A stretch of DNA of 64,000 nt from Polaromonas sp. (GTDB lineage: Bacteria; Pseudomonadota; Gammaproteobacteria; Burkholderiales; Burkholderiaceae_C): assembly GCF_012927485.1 (NCBI RefSeq), contig NZ_JABBPC010000012.1:248001-312000 (forward strand). Reading direction: 5' to 3'. Below are positions 17,461-27,100 of the stretch, one piece after another (the first letter of the stretch is position 1; each line of letters starts with the position of its first letter). The position numbers and the translations under genes were made by a program. The notes beneath the pieces are model-generated. The model was given only the letters and a program-made list of their open reading frames with translations, had not been told where the DNA came from and made no database searches.

Positions 17461-20400
17461 TCATGCCACTTTCTGTTCGATGGCAGACGAAGGCTGACGG
17501 AATGATTGCATCAACGCCGCCCATTGCGGCCGTGCCGACGCAAGGTGGCGAGCTTTGACATGGCCGTACCCTTTTATCAGTTCGGGAATCCTGGCGATTT
17601 CCAGTCCGACGACATGGTTCCGAGCGCTAAGGCCTGTCAGCACCTCTTCCATGCTCGCCCTGTATTCATCGATAAGCGCGCGTTCCGTCCGCCGCTCTTC
17701 GCTGCGCCCAAAAATATCCAGCGGCGTGCCGCGCAAACCTTTGAGTCGTGCCAACACCTTGAAGCCCGTCGTCATCCAGGGACCAAATTTTTGCTTTTGC
17801 AGCTCTCCCCGCTCGTTTCTGGGCGCTATCAAAGGGGCTGCCAGGTGGTAATTGAGTTTGAAGTCGCCTTCAAACATGGCGTTGACCTTGTTGAGAAAAC
17901 CGGCATCGGTATGCAAGCGCGCCACCTCATACTCATCTTTGTACGCCATGAGCTTGAAGAGGTAGCGGGCCACGGCCTCGGTCAATGTGGTTTTCCCCAG
18001 AGGCGCTTCGACGGCGCGCACTTTGTCCACAAAGCCTTGATAGGCCTGTGCGTAGGCAGCATTCTGATAAGCCGTCAGGAAGTCCACCCGCTTGGCCACC
18101 ATTTCATTCAAAGACGGTTTTTTGACGAACTCGATCACTTGCGCTGCCTTGAACATGGACTGCACGGAAGCAAGATCGTGCGCGCAGCGACGGCCCCATT
18201 CAAAAGCCGCCTTGTTGTTATCGACCTGCACGCCGTTGAGCTCAATCGCACGCATAAGCGCCGCGTGCGACAGCGGTACACGCCCTTTTTGCCAGGCAAA
18301 TCCCAGCATCAGGGGGTTGGTGTAGATCGAGTCGCCAATCATCTGCACGGCCACTTCTTCGGCATCGAAGCTACCCATCAACTCCGCGCCCACCGCGTTA
18401 CGCACCGCGCTTTCGCAATTGCCGCCGGGGAATTGCCAATCAGGATTGGTTACGAACGCCGCCGTCGGGGTGCCATGCGAGTTCATCGCCACATAGGTAC
18501 GCCCGGGCTGCATGACAGCAAGGGTGTACTTGGCCGCAGCCACAATCGGGTCGCAGCCAATCACCAAGTCAGCCTTGGCGGTATCAACCTTGGTGGTGTA
18601 AATAGCCTCGGGCCGGTTGGCGATCTGGATATGGCTCCAAGTGGCGCCGCCTTTTTGCGCCAGTCCGCCAGCGTCCTGCGTGACGACACCCTTGCCCTCA
18701 AGGTGCGCGGCCATGCCCAGCAACTGGCCGATGGTGATGACCCCGGTGCCGCCCACCCCCCCCACCACGATGCCCCAGGCGGTTTCAGCCACAGGCAAAA
18801 CAGGCTCGGGAATCTCGGACAAACCAGTGGGAAGCCCTTTTTTCTCCTTTTTAGGTTTTTTCAATTGCCCCCCTTCAACCGTCACAAAGCTCGGGCAAAA
18901 ACCCTTGACGCAGGAGAAATCCTTGTTGCAAGTGTTCTGGTTGATGCGGCGTTTGCGGCCAAATTCGGTTTCCACCGGCTCCACCGACAAACAGTTGGAC
19001 TGCACCGAGCAGTCGCCACAACCCTCGCACACCAGTTCATTGATCACCACCCGTTTCTCGGGGTCGACCAAAGTACCCCGCTTGCGGCGGCGGCGCTTTT
19101 CAGTGGCGCAGGTCTGGTCATAAATGATGACGGTGGTGCCCTTAAGCTCCCGAAACTCGCGCTGGATGCGGTCGAGTTCATCACGGTGATGCACCTCTAC
19201 CCCCTCCAGCAACCGTGCACCCTGGTACTTCTCCGGCTCGTCGGTCACGATCACCAGCTTGCTCACGCCTTCGGCATCGAGGCTCCGCATAATCTGCAGC
19301 ACCGAGTGGCCCTCAGGGCGCTCACCCAGAGGCTGACCGCCGGTCATGGCTACCGCATCGTTGTAGAGGATTTTGTAGGTGATGTTGACCCCGGCCACTA
19401 TGCTTTGACGGATCGCCAGCAGACCGCTGTGGAAGTAGGTGCCATCGCCCAAATTGGCAAAAATATGCGGGTCACGGGTGAACGCGGACTGCCCCACCCA
19501 CGTCACGCCTTCGCCGCCCATCTGGGTGAAGGTAGAAGTTGAACGGTCCATCCACACCGCCATATAGTGGCAGCCGATCCCGGCGACTGCGCGGGAACCC
19601 TCCGGTACACGCGTGCTGGTGTTGTGGGGACAACCGCTGCAAAACCAGGGGGCACGGTCTCCGGTTTCAACCGTCAGCTCAGTCAATGCACGTTCGCGCG
19701 CTTCGATCACCGCCAGTCGCGCGTCCATGCGAGAAACAATGTCCGCCGGCACGCCCAGCTTTGTCAAGCGCTTGGCGATGGCCTTCGCAATGATGGCGGG
19801 CGTCAGGTCCGCCTTGGCACGTAGCAACCAATGGTCGCTCGGATTGGACCGCCCCCATTCGCCGCCCGAGGCATCGCCTTCGGGTTCATCAAATTTGCCC
19901 AGAACATTGGGCCGCACGTCGTCGCGCCAGTTGTAGAGTTCTTCCTTCACCTGGTATTCGATGATCTGGCGCTTTTCCTCAACCACCAGGATTTCTTGCA
20001 AGCCCCGCGCAAAGTCGCGGGTGATGGTGGCTTCTAGAGGCCACACCACGTTGACCTTGTGCAGCCGGATGCCCAACTGATGGCAGGTTTCTTCGTCCAG
20101 CCCGAGATCAACCAGTGCCTGCCGGGTGTCGTTGAAAGCTTTCCCGCTGGCAATAATGCCGAAGCGGTCGGTCGCTGTCGCAATCACATTGTGATTGAGC
20201 TTGTTGGCCCGGATGTAGGCGAGCGCGGCATACCACTTGTAGTCCATCAGACGCGCCTCCTGGTCCAGCGGCGCGTCAGGCCAGCGAATGTGCAGGCCGC
20301 CCGGTGGCATTTGGAAATCCTCCGGAATAATGATCTTGACGCGTTCAGGATCGACCTGGATCGAGCTCGACGACTCCACCACTTCCTGAATCGTTTTCAT

Positions 20401-21027
20401 ACCGGCCCAGACGCCAGAAAATCGGCTCATGGCGAATGCATGCAGACCCATGTCAAGGATGTCCTGCACACTCGACGGGAAAAACACAGGCAAACCGCAG
20501 GCCTTGAAAATGTGGTCGCTTTGATGCGCAGCGGTCGAACTCTTGGCGACATGGTCGTCGCCGGCAATGGCGATTACGCCGCCGTGTTTGGCGGTACCTG
20601 CCATGTTGGCGTGCTTGAACACGTCCGAGCACCGGTCCACCCCTGGGCCCTTGCCATACCAGATGCCAAACACGCCATCGAACTTGTTGCTCTGCGGATA
20701 AAGGTCGAGCTGCTGGCTGCCCCACACCGCCGTTGCGGCCAATTCTTCATTGACGCCCGGCTGGAACACGATATTTTGTGCCGCCAGGTGCTTCTTGGCC
20801 GCCCATAACGCCTGGTCGTAACCGCCGAGTGGCGAACCACGGTAGCCACTGACAAACCCGGCAGTATTCAGGCCACTCATGGCATCGCGCATGCGCTGCA
20901 GCATGGGCAAGCGGACCAGCGCCTGCACGCCGCTCATGAAAGCACGGCCGTGGCCGAGAGAATACTTGTCGTCCAGCGTGACCGTTTCTAGCGCTTTTCG
21001 AATGTGCTCGGGAAGTGGTGCGTTCAT
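17461..21027 (-). CDS. Indolepyruvate ferredoxin oxidoreductase family protein (fused alpha-gamma)
   Basis: An 1188-residue fusion. The N-terminal part resembles the 2-oxoacid oxidoreductase alpha subunit (VSGYRGSPLGGYDQALW). A thiamine-diphosphate domain lies near residues 470 to 570 (FCSGCPHNTSTRVPEG, GDGTYFHSG). A ferredoxin-like region at about 664 to 715 has many cysteines (CEGCGDCSVQSNC and following). The gamma domain follows from about 755 (GGVGGTGVITIGQLLGMAA), then a C-terminal extension. The family oxidatively decarboxylates aryl or branched 2-oxoacids to acyl-CoA with ferredoxin, in amino acid breakdown. The divergent Lrp-type regulator is the probable controller. A closely related substrate preference cannot be excluded. 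Confidence 0.92.
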   Translation of the reverse strand: MNAPLPEHIRKALETVTLDDKYSLGHGRAFMSGVQALVRLPMLQRMRDAMSGLNTAGFVSGYRGSPLGGYDQALWAAKKHLAAQNIVFQPGVNEELAATAVWGSQQLDLYPQSNKFDGVFGIWYGKGPGVDRCSDVFKHANMAGTAKHGGVIAIAGDDHVAKSSTAAHQSDHIFKACGLPVFFPSSVQDILDMGLHAFAMSRFSGVWAGMKTIQEVVESSSSIQVDPERVKIIIPEDFQMPPGGLHIRWPDAPLDQEARLMDYKWYAALAYIRANKLNHNVIATATDRFGIIASGKAFNDTRQALVDLGLDEETCHQLGIRLHKVNVVWPLEATITRDFARGLQEILVVEEKRQIIEYQVKEELYNWRDDVRPNVLGKFDEPEGDASGGEWGRSNPSDHWLLRAKADLTPAIIAKAIAKRLTKLGVPADIVSRMDARLAVIEARERALTELTVETGDRAPWFCSGCPHNTSTRVPEGSRAVAGIGCHYMAVWMDRSTSTFTQMGGEGVTWVGQSAFTRDPHIFANLGDGTYFHSGLLAIRQSIVAGVNITYKILYNDAVAMTGGQPLGERPEGHSVLQIMRSLDAEGVSKLVIVTDEPEKYQGARLLEGVEVHHRDELDRIQREFRELKGTTVIIYDQTCATEKRRRRKRGTLVDPEKRVVINELVCEGCGDCSVQSNCLSVEPVETEFGRKRRINQNTCNKDFSCVKGFCPSFVTVEGGQLKKPKKEKKGLPTGLSEIPEPVLPVAETAWGIVVGGVGGTGVITIGQLLGMAAHLEGKGVVTQDAGGLAQKGGATWSHIQIANRPEAIYTTKVDTAKADLVIGCDPIVAAAKYTLAVMQPGRTYVAMNSHGTPTAAFVTNPDWQFPGGNCESAVRNAVGAELMGSFDAEEVAVQMIGDSIYTNPLMLGFAWQKGRVPLSHAALMRAIELNGVQVDNNKAAFEWGRRCAHDLASVQSMFKAAQVIEFVKKPSLNEMVAKRVDFLTAYQNAAYAQAYQGFVDKVRAVEAPLGKTTLTEAVARYLFKLMAYKDEYEVARLHTDAGFLNKVNAMFEGDFKLNYHLAAPLIAPRNERGELQKQKFGPWMTTGFKVLARLKGLRGTPLDIFGRSEERRTERALIDEYRASMEEVLTGLSARNHVVGLEIARIPELIKGYGHVKARHLASARPQWAALMQSFRQPSSAIEQKVA

Positions 21028-21207
21028 GTCGTTGTCTCCAAATTATTTGTAATACCGCCTTTTGGGCAGCTGCAAGCGAGGCCAAACCCGGGTGGGGTCA
21101 AGTCTCCAACTGAACGCAAAGTGTATGCCGCGCAGCAAGATATGTCTTTGCGTTCTTTGCCCGATTTAGACTATCCCTAGAAAGATTCTTGCTAGAAAAT
21201 AGGATAA

Positions 21208-21693
21208 ATGGAAACATTAGACAAGTTTGATCTCGCGATCCTGAATGAGTTGCAAAAAGATGCGCGCCTGACCAATACCGAGTTGGCGTCCCGCGTAGGC
21301 CTGTCGGCGGCGCCCTGCTGGCGGCGTGTGCGGGCGTTGGAAGAGTCGGGTTTCATCACCGGCTACCGGGCCGAGATCAACCGCCACAAGATCGGCTTGG
21401 GCGTACTGGCTTTTGTGCGGCTCGACGCAGCGCAGAGTACCGGCCACGTGCTGCCAGCCCTCGAAGAGGCGATCCGCAAAATTCCCGAGGTCATCAGCTG
21501 CCATTACATCAGCGGTACCGGCACCTTCGAATTGCAGGTGGTGAGCTGCGATCTGAACACCTTCAGTCAGTTCGCGCGCGACGTGCTCATCAACCTGCCC
21601 AACGTCAAGGATTTGCACACCAGCTTCTCGCTCGGCGAGGTGAAAGCCAGCAGCGCGCTGCCGCTAGGCCATCTGGCGCGCGGGAAAGCTTAA
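21208..21693 (+). CDS. Lrp/AsnC family transcriptional regulator
   Basis: A 161-residue regulator. The N-terminal winged helix-turn-helix spans about residues 7 to 55 (LNELQKDARLTNTELASRVG, with the recognition region SAAPCWRRVRALEESGFI). The ligand-binding RAM domain follows (IPEVISCHYISGTGTFELQV). Lrp-type proteins sense amino acids. Its divergent position, 180 bases from the indolepyruvate oxidoreductase, suggests it controls that gene in response to aromatic or branched-chain amino acids. This is inferred from arrangement only. Confidence 0.93.
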   Translation: METLDKFDLAILNELQKDARLTNTELASRVGLSAAPCWRRVRALEESGFITGYRAEINRHKIGLGVLAFVRLDAAQSTGHVLPALEEAIRKIPEVISCHYISGTGTFELQVVSCDLNTFSQFARDVLINLPNVKDLHTSFSLGEVKASSALPLGHLARGKA

Positions 21694-21825
21694 ATTTTCA
21701 CAAAATACGATTGCAGCCAACCGGGCATAGTTGTCAAAAACTATAGCTTTAACAACCGGCAAAGACCCATTCGGATGCACCGTCAAACCACGGAAGCGCG
21801 CTGGTGTTGGAAACCAGTGGGGCAG

Positions 21826-23013
21826 CTACCGTGGCCAGAGAACCCAGAGCCGCAGTGGCTGATTGACGCGCGCAGCCATCTCACCGGCTTGTGGTCCGGT
21901 TCCCGCAAAATAATCCGCCCGCACCGCACCCACAATGGCACTTCCGGTGTCCTGCGCCACCACCAGCTTTTGCAGGTTGGCCGCGTTGCCGCGCGACGCT
22001 AGCCAGACTGGCGTTCCATAAGGAATGCTGTCGCGATCCACGGCAATGGATCGTCCCGGCGTGAGCGCCACGCCTTGAGCGCCTTTGGGGCCGAACGCGG
22101 CATCAAAATTACTCAGCGCCTCTTCGCGGAAAAAGATAAACCGAGGATTGCTCCAGAGCAACTGCTGCACGCGCTGCGGGTTTTGCAGCGCCCAGGCTTT
22201 CGTAGCGTCCGGCCACGGATTGATTTTTGTGACGCCTTGCGCCAACAGCCACTGGTTCACACTCCGGTAGGGCTGGTCATTGGACCCTGCGAACGCGACG
22301 CGGACCACGTGCTGCGAACCGTCGGGCTCGCTGATATCAAGACGGCCCGACCCTTGTATTTGCAGCATCAGCGCATCAATAGGATCTGCCACCCAGGCGA
22401 TTTCCCGACCTTTTAGCGCCGCTCTGGCTTCGGGCAGCGTGTCGATTTCCTGCCGCGAGAACCACGGCTTGCGGCTGCCCAGCGTGCTGGGTGCGCGGTA
22501 CAAAGGCACTTCATACGCCCCGCCAGTCATGCGACTGGCTTTCAGCACCGGTTCGTAGTAGCTGGTGAGCAAGCCTTCGGACCCGCCCTGCAGGGTCTCA
22601 ACCCGATAGGGCTGCAGCCGGGCGACCATCCAGACACGCTGCTCCTCCGCCGAGGCGATGCTCAGGCGCCGAACTTCACCGCACAGGGGCGCGAAAATCG
22701 GACCCGGCCGCTCGCAGCTTTTGAGCCAGGCGTTCCAGGCCTCAAACAACTGATCCTCTTCAAATCCCGGCAATTCGGCCCAACGCACCGGAACCCAGCG
22801 ACTCTTACCTTGCACCAGAGGCGCGGGCAAAGGGCCGCTATCGCCAGGACGACTCCCGGCGGTCACGGGCGCAGCAACAGGCACCGACGGCATAGACGAT
22901 GAAGGCGGCATGGGGGGGCTGGCGCATGAAGCTAGCAGCGCCGCCATGGCGATAATGGGTGCCAGTCGTATTGACCGCGTTAAGACCGTATTTGCAACCC
23001 AAGGAAATGTCAT
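21826..23013 (-). CDS. mltA: Membrane-bound lytic murein transglycosylase A
   Basis: A 395-residue lipoprotein. The ATG at 23013 is preferred over an ATG at 23064 because it places a basic residue and a hydrophobic stretch just before the lipobox LLASC (Cys 28). The MltA barrel follows (YYEPVLKASRM, VPLYRAP, IQGSGRL). The C-terminal 3D domain has GVALTPGRSIAVDRD and VAQDTGSAIVGAVRADYF, containing the conserved aspartates. It cleaves peptidoglycan with 1,6-anhydro formation at the inner face of the outer membrane. Its start codon overlaps, on the opposite strand, the start of the small membrane protein at 23012. Confidence 0.95.
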   Translation of the reverse strand: MTFPWVANTVLTRSIRLAPIIAMAALLASCASPPMPPSSSMPSVPVAAPVTAGSRPGDSGPLPAPLVQGKSRWVPVRWAELPGFEEDQLFEAWNAWLKSCERPGPIFAPLCGEVRRLSIASAEEQRVWMVARLQPYRVETLQGGSEGLLTSYYEPVLKASRMTGGAYEVPLYRAPSTLGSRKPWFSRQEIDTLPEARAALKGREIAWVADPIDALMLQIQGSGRLDISEPDGSQHVVRVAFAGSNDQPYRSVNQWLLAQGVTKINPWPDATKAWALQNPQRVQQLLWSNPRFIFFREEALSNFDAAFGPKGAQGVALTPGRSIAVDRDSIPYGTPVWLASRGNAANLQKLVVAQDTGSAIVGAVRADYFAGTGPQAGEMAARVNQPLRLWVLWPR

Positions 23014-23170
23014 GTCCCTACTCTTGCTAGAAGCCCTGGGCGCGTTGCTGCTGTTCGTGTTCATTGTGTGGTGGACGATGTTTTCCGGTCGTAAAAATGG
23101 TGAACTGCAGCGCGGTTCGGAATCCTCTGCGTCCAGCCTGGAATCAGACCAGTCCGCTGAAAAAAAATAA
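23012..23170 (+). CDS. Small single-span membrane protein (52 residues)
   Basis: ATG at 23012 is preceded by AAGGAAA with 4 to 6 bases spacing, a good ribosome binding site, and gives a 52-residue protein: one membrane helix (about residues 2 to 20, LLLLEALGALLLFVFIVWW), then TMFSGRKNG and a polar, Ser/Glu-rich tail. A longer frame to 22910 exists but would lie inside mltA and lacks these features. Similar tiny proteins next to mltA are, to my recollection, common in Comamonadaceae, with no known role. Confidence 0.65.
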   Translation: MSLLLLEALGALLLFVFIVWWTMFSGRKNGELQRGSESSASSLESDQSAEKK

Positions 23171-23317
23171 ATCGCTGGGTTACCGGCTCGACAATAAGTT
23201 GGTTCGATTTAGCGACCACTCGTTCCCCATTTTGTCAAAAACTCCAGCGCAACGCACCTAGGAGTGTCCTACCGGGCCAGCGACGGGCGCTGGTTTGGCC
23301 CGCTGATGAAGCACCGC

Positions 23318-24124
23318 TTACAAGACGCGATGATTTAACGCCGGCAGGCGACGCCGCATAGCTTGCAGATGAGGCCCAAGAACTTCAGCCATCACCAGTC
23401 CTGCGCCTTGCGGCTGCTGCGCCAAAATCTGGCCCCACGGATCCACCACCATGCTGTGACCCCAGGTGCGGCGCGCATTTTCATGGGTACCGCCTTGGGC
23501 GGCTGCCACCACATACGCCAGATTCTCAATCGCGCGGGCGCGCAACAATACTTCCCAATGGGCTTGTCCGGTAGTGTAAGTAAAAGCGCTCGGCACCAGC
23601 AACAGGTCCGCCTTCAAAGCCCGATAGAGCTCTGGAAAACGCAGGTCGTAGCAAACGCTCATGCCGATGGCGTAAACATGACCGTCTTGTGAGGCCAACT
23701 CAAACTGCACCGGCTGTGTACCGGGCTCCAGCACGCGGGTTTCGTCGTAGTGTTCTTGGCCCTGCGCAAACCTGAACAAATGGATCTTGTCGTAGCGTGC
23801 CACACAATCGCCTGACGGTGCATACGCCAGCGAGCAGTTGCGCGCGCGGCTCGGGTCAGCGGTCGCCATCGGCAGCGTTCCGCCAACAATCCAGAGTCCC
23901 AACTGACGGGCCGAATGACTCAAAAAATCCTGGATCAAGCCGCAGCCAGGCGTCTCCTGAAACTTTAATTTGTCGGTGTCCTTGAAACCCATCACACAAA
24001 AGTATTCGGGCAGAACCGCCAGCTCGGCGCCTTGTGCTGCGGCCTGCGCCAGCCAGTGCGCGGCGGCGTCCAGATTGCCCTGAACGCTGACGCCTGAAAC
24101 CATCTGGATAGCGGCAATTTTCAT
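23318..24124 (-). CDS. Carbon-nitrogen hydrolase (nitrilase superfamily, Nit-like)
   Basis: A 268-residue single-domain amidohydrolase with the full Glu-Lys-Cys triad: E40 in VLPEYF, K113 in YDKIHLF and C158 in SVCYDLRFPEL. The sequence belongs to the Nit1/Nit2-like branch, whose members in bacteria and eukaryotes hydrolyse deaminated glutathione or omega-amides. It starts 2 bases after the yhdP stop, so the two are co-transcribed and probably translationally coupled, although no functional link is known. The precise substrate is an inference from branch membership. Confidence 0.92.
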   Translation of the reverse strand: MKIAAIQMVSGVSVQGNLDAAAHWLAQAAAQGAELAVLPEYFCVMGFKDTDKLKFQETPGCGLIQDFLSHSARQLGLWIVGGTLPMATADPSRARNCSLAYAPSGDCVARYDKIHLFRFAQGQEHYDETRVLEPGTQPVQFELASQDGHVYAIGMSVCYDLRFPELYRALKADLLLVPSAFTYTTGQAHWEVLLRARAIENLAYVVAAAQGGTHENARRTWGHSMVVDPWGQILAQQPQGAGLVMAEVLGPHLQAMRRRLPALNHRVL

Positions 24125-24126
24125 GA

Positions 24127-27100
24127 TCAGCGAGTCTCCGCAGGGGCAACGCCGGACTTTCCTGGTGCCTGGCTTCTGCGATCAACCTTGGTGATTTTGG
24201 GGTCCGTCCAAGTGCCATCAATGTGAAACTCCTGGGTCGCCGCTTCCATCAGGGGGCGGCGCAAAAACATCTGAGCCAGGAAGCTGCCCAAGCCGATAGC
24301 CGGATTGATGACCGTGGCAATCAACGAGGCTGTACCGGCATTGATCTCAGGCACCACGATCACCTTGATGTTTTGCGTTTCCCGGGCAATGTCGGCACTG
24401 CCGTCCATCAGCACCGCGGCATTGACACCGCTCATCTGCAGATTGTTGGTACGTGCCAGCCCCTGGTTGATAGTGACATCGCCGCGAACGAAGTCAAAGG
24501 CGAAGCCCTCGGAAAAGACGTCCCGAAAATCCAGCGCCAGGCGCCTGGGCAAGGACTGCAGGCTCAGCACGCCCAGCAGCTTTGCGATGCCCGGGTCTGC
24601 CTTCACGAATTGCCCGGACTCGAGGTTCACGTTGAACTGCCCGCTCAGGGTGGGATAGTCCAGGCTCAGCGGAGAGCCGATCCAGGCGACTTGGCCTTCG
24701 AGCTTGCCTTTGCCGCGGCGAATCAGCTCGCCCATGCCAAAGCGTTTGAGCAACTGACCCGAATCGGCAATGTCGAGCTTGAAATTCATCTCGGTGCGGC
24801 GCCGCTCCGAAGGTCCATGCGGTATCCGTGGCCCACCTGCTGCTGCTTTGACCGTTGAGGCCTGCGGGTTCAATGCCACCCAGTTGCCGGTCGCCGTCAG
24901 CATGGCCTCGGGCAAGATCATATTGAACTTGTTCAAGCGCCACTCGCGGATACCCCCCCCGGCTACAGCAGATCCGCCCCGGTTGACCGCTTCAATTTCA
25001 ATCCGGCCCAGTTTCTTGCCCCGCAGTTCCATATCTTCCACCACAATGTCTAGGGCCGGGATGCTGGCGGGCTGCTCGTTCAACAGCGCCTCCACGTCGC
25101 TGGCCGTGCTGGGCGCCAAGCTCAAACGTGAAAGCCGTGCGTACACACGATCGGCACCTACGCCGCCGGGCTGGGGAAACTCAATGTAGCCATCAAGCTC
25201 AGTGGCATCAATATTCGCGCGCCAGTTCAAGCCGTCGCGCGACCCGCCCACCACCACATTGCTCAGCCGGCGGCCGCCTACTATCAATTCCTTGGCCCGC
25301 ACGGCCATCACCGAGGGAACATAGCCCAGGGACGCAGCGGCAGAACTGACTGGCGCGGCCTCCAATACGTTGCCGCTGGGCGCGTCGGCCAGAATTTTCC
25401 CCCAGGCGTCCAAATCCACACGGGCCAGGTTAATGTTTGCGCCGACTCCCGTTACCTGCACCGGACCCGTCTCCCCGGGCTCCAGTCCGATGCCTATGCC
25501 GCCTCGAATCACGCGCGGTTCGCTACCGCTCACATCGCGCACATAGCGGAGGGAAGCGACCCTTCCGATGCTCAATGAAAGCTGGTCCTGCAACGTCTGC
25601 CCTGGGCTCATGGAGGCCGGCAACAGCGCATTCTCAAAGCGGAGTGGCAACACCGCTTCAGCGGTTTTGCTCAGGGGCGCGGGCAAATTCAACGCCATAC
25701 CCTGCAGACTGCTGACTACCACCAGCTCCGACACCCCGCGCCTAAAACCGAGGGAGGCCGAGTACGCGGCGCTGCCGCTGGCGTTTTGCGCCATGCGTGC
25801 GACGAACCCCATGTCTTTGGCCTGGCGTAGCCCTTCTGCCGTGACCGTGCCTTGAGCCTTGAAGGCCACGCCAGTCTCTGTGTCGGGATTGCCCGCCGGA
25901 GTTCGTGAAGGGGCACGCGTACCCCCGTCAAAGCGAATCTCCCCTCCGAGCAGGCGTCCTTGGGCACCGCTCACGGTGAAGCCCCGCTCGCTCACCGTCA
26001 CCACCCCCTTAACTTTTGTCAGCTGGGGCGTAGCAGGCGCAAACTGCAGGTCATTACCAGGCAGCGTGACCGTGCCTTCAACCCGCGATTTATCGATCGA
26101 ATGGATAGGCAAGATCAGGTGAAAGCGATAGTCGCCAATACCGCTTGCAACCGTCTTTGCCAAGGCCTGGTTGGTCATGCCGGCCAGCGGCGAGGTATTG
26201 ACAAAACCCAGCGCATCGGAAAGCAGCCCTTTGATGTCAGTGCTGACCTCGACCGTTGCGCCATGAGTCAGGTCAGGAATTCGCGCCGCGCCCTTGACCA
26301 ATTGCAGGCCGGGCAATCGATCGACTTTTCCGCTGACGCCATTCACCTCAAGTGCCGCGCGGTTGAAAACCAATTCCCCATTGAGCTCGGTCAGGGCTGG
26401 CCACGGTGCCGCGCCCGGCGGTTGCAGGAACTTGGGGACATACGCAAAATGTCCGTTGTGCACTTTAGCGGAGACGCGAAAGTCTCCTTGGGCCGGGTTG
26501 ACAAAAGGAATCAGCCTGACCGCACCCAAGACCTTGAATTTCACGTCGCTGACCTCGCCTTGCACCACGGCGTCACGGACGTAATGGCGCACCGGCTCGG
26601 GCAGCACCAGAGGTAAATAACGGTGAACCTTGGTTCCATTGCCGCGGCTCAAGGTGCCCTGCAGATCTAGCACTCCAGGGAAGCGGCGATCAGAGGACTT
26701 GTCAACCGTCGCAGCGCCGGGGGCGGCGTCCTCGGTATGCCATTTAACCTGAGCTTGCCCCTGCGCGTCGGCATTGGCAAATTGCAAATTGCGCAACTGC
26801 ATTTCAATTTTCTGGCCCGAGAACTTCCATTGCGCCTCAACCGACAGTTGATCCATTGGAACCTTCGCGTCCTCGAAAATACCCGGCAGATCAATCGCAC
26901 CGTTAACGATCTTGACCTGGGCTTGGCCGCCCTGCTGCGTCATGTCGAAATCAACGTTGGCCCCGCTAACACCCGGCCTCCCAGGGGTGTCGGGCGGGGC
27001 GCTTCCCGCGCCCGCGCTGGACGCCGGTTGCAGCGCTGCAGGCGCTGCCGGCAAGGCGGCAACGCTCAGCCCCACCACGCGGCCTTTCGCCGAAAAAGTA

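Noticed and set aside
17506..19542. 678-residue plus-strand frame
   Set aside because: It is the antisense shadow of the indolepyruvate oxidoreductase gene, whose domains and cofactor motifs are clear on the minus strand.
21721..21770. Inverted repeat GTTGT...ACAAC between the Lrp and mltA genes as a terminator
   Set aside because: The stem is only five pairs with a 17-base loop and a bulge, and no T-run follows; it may just be a fragment of an interspersed repeat.
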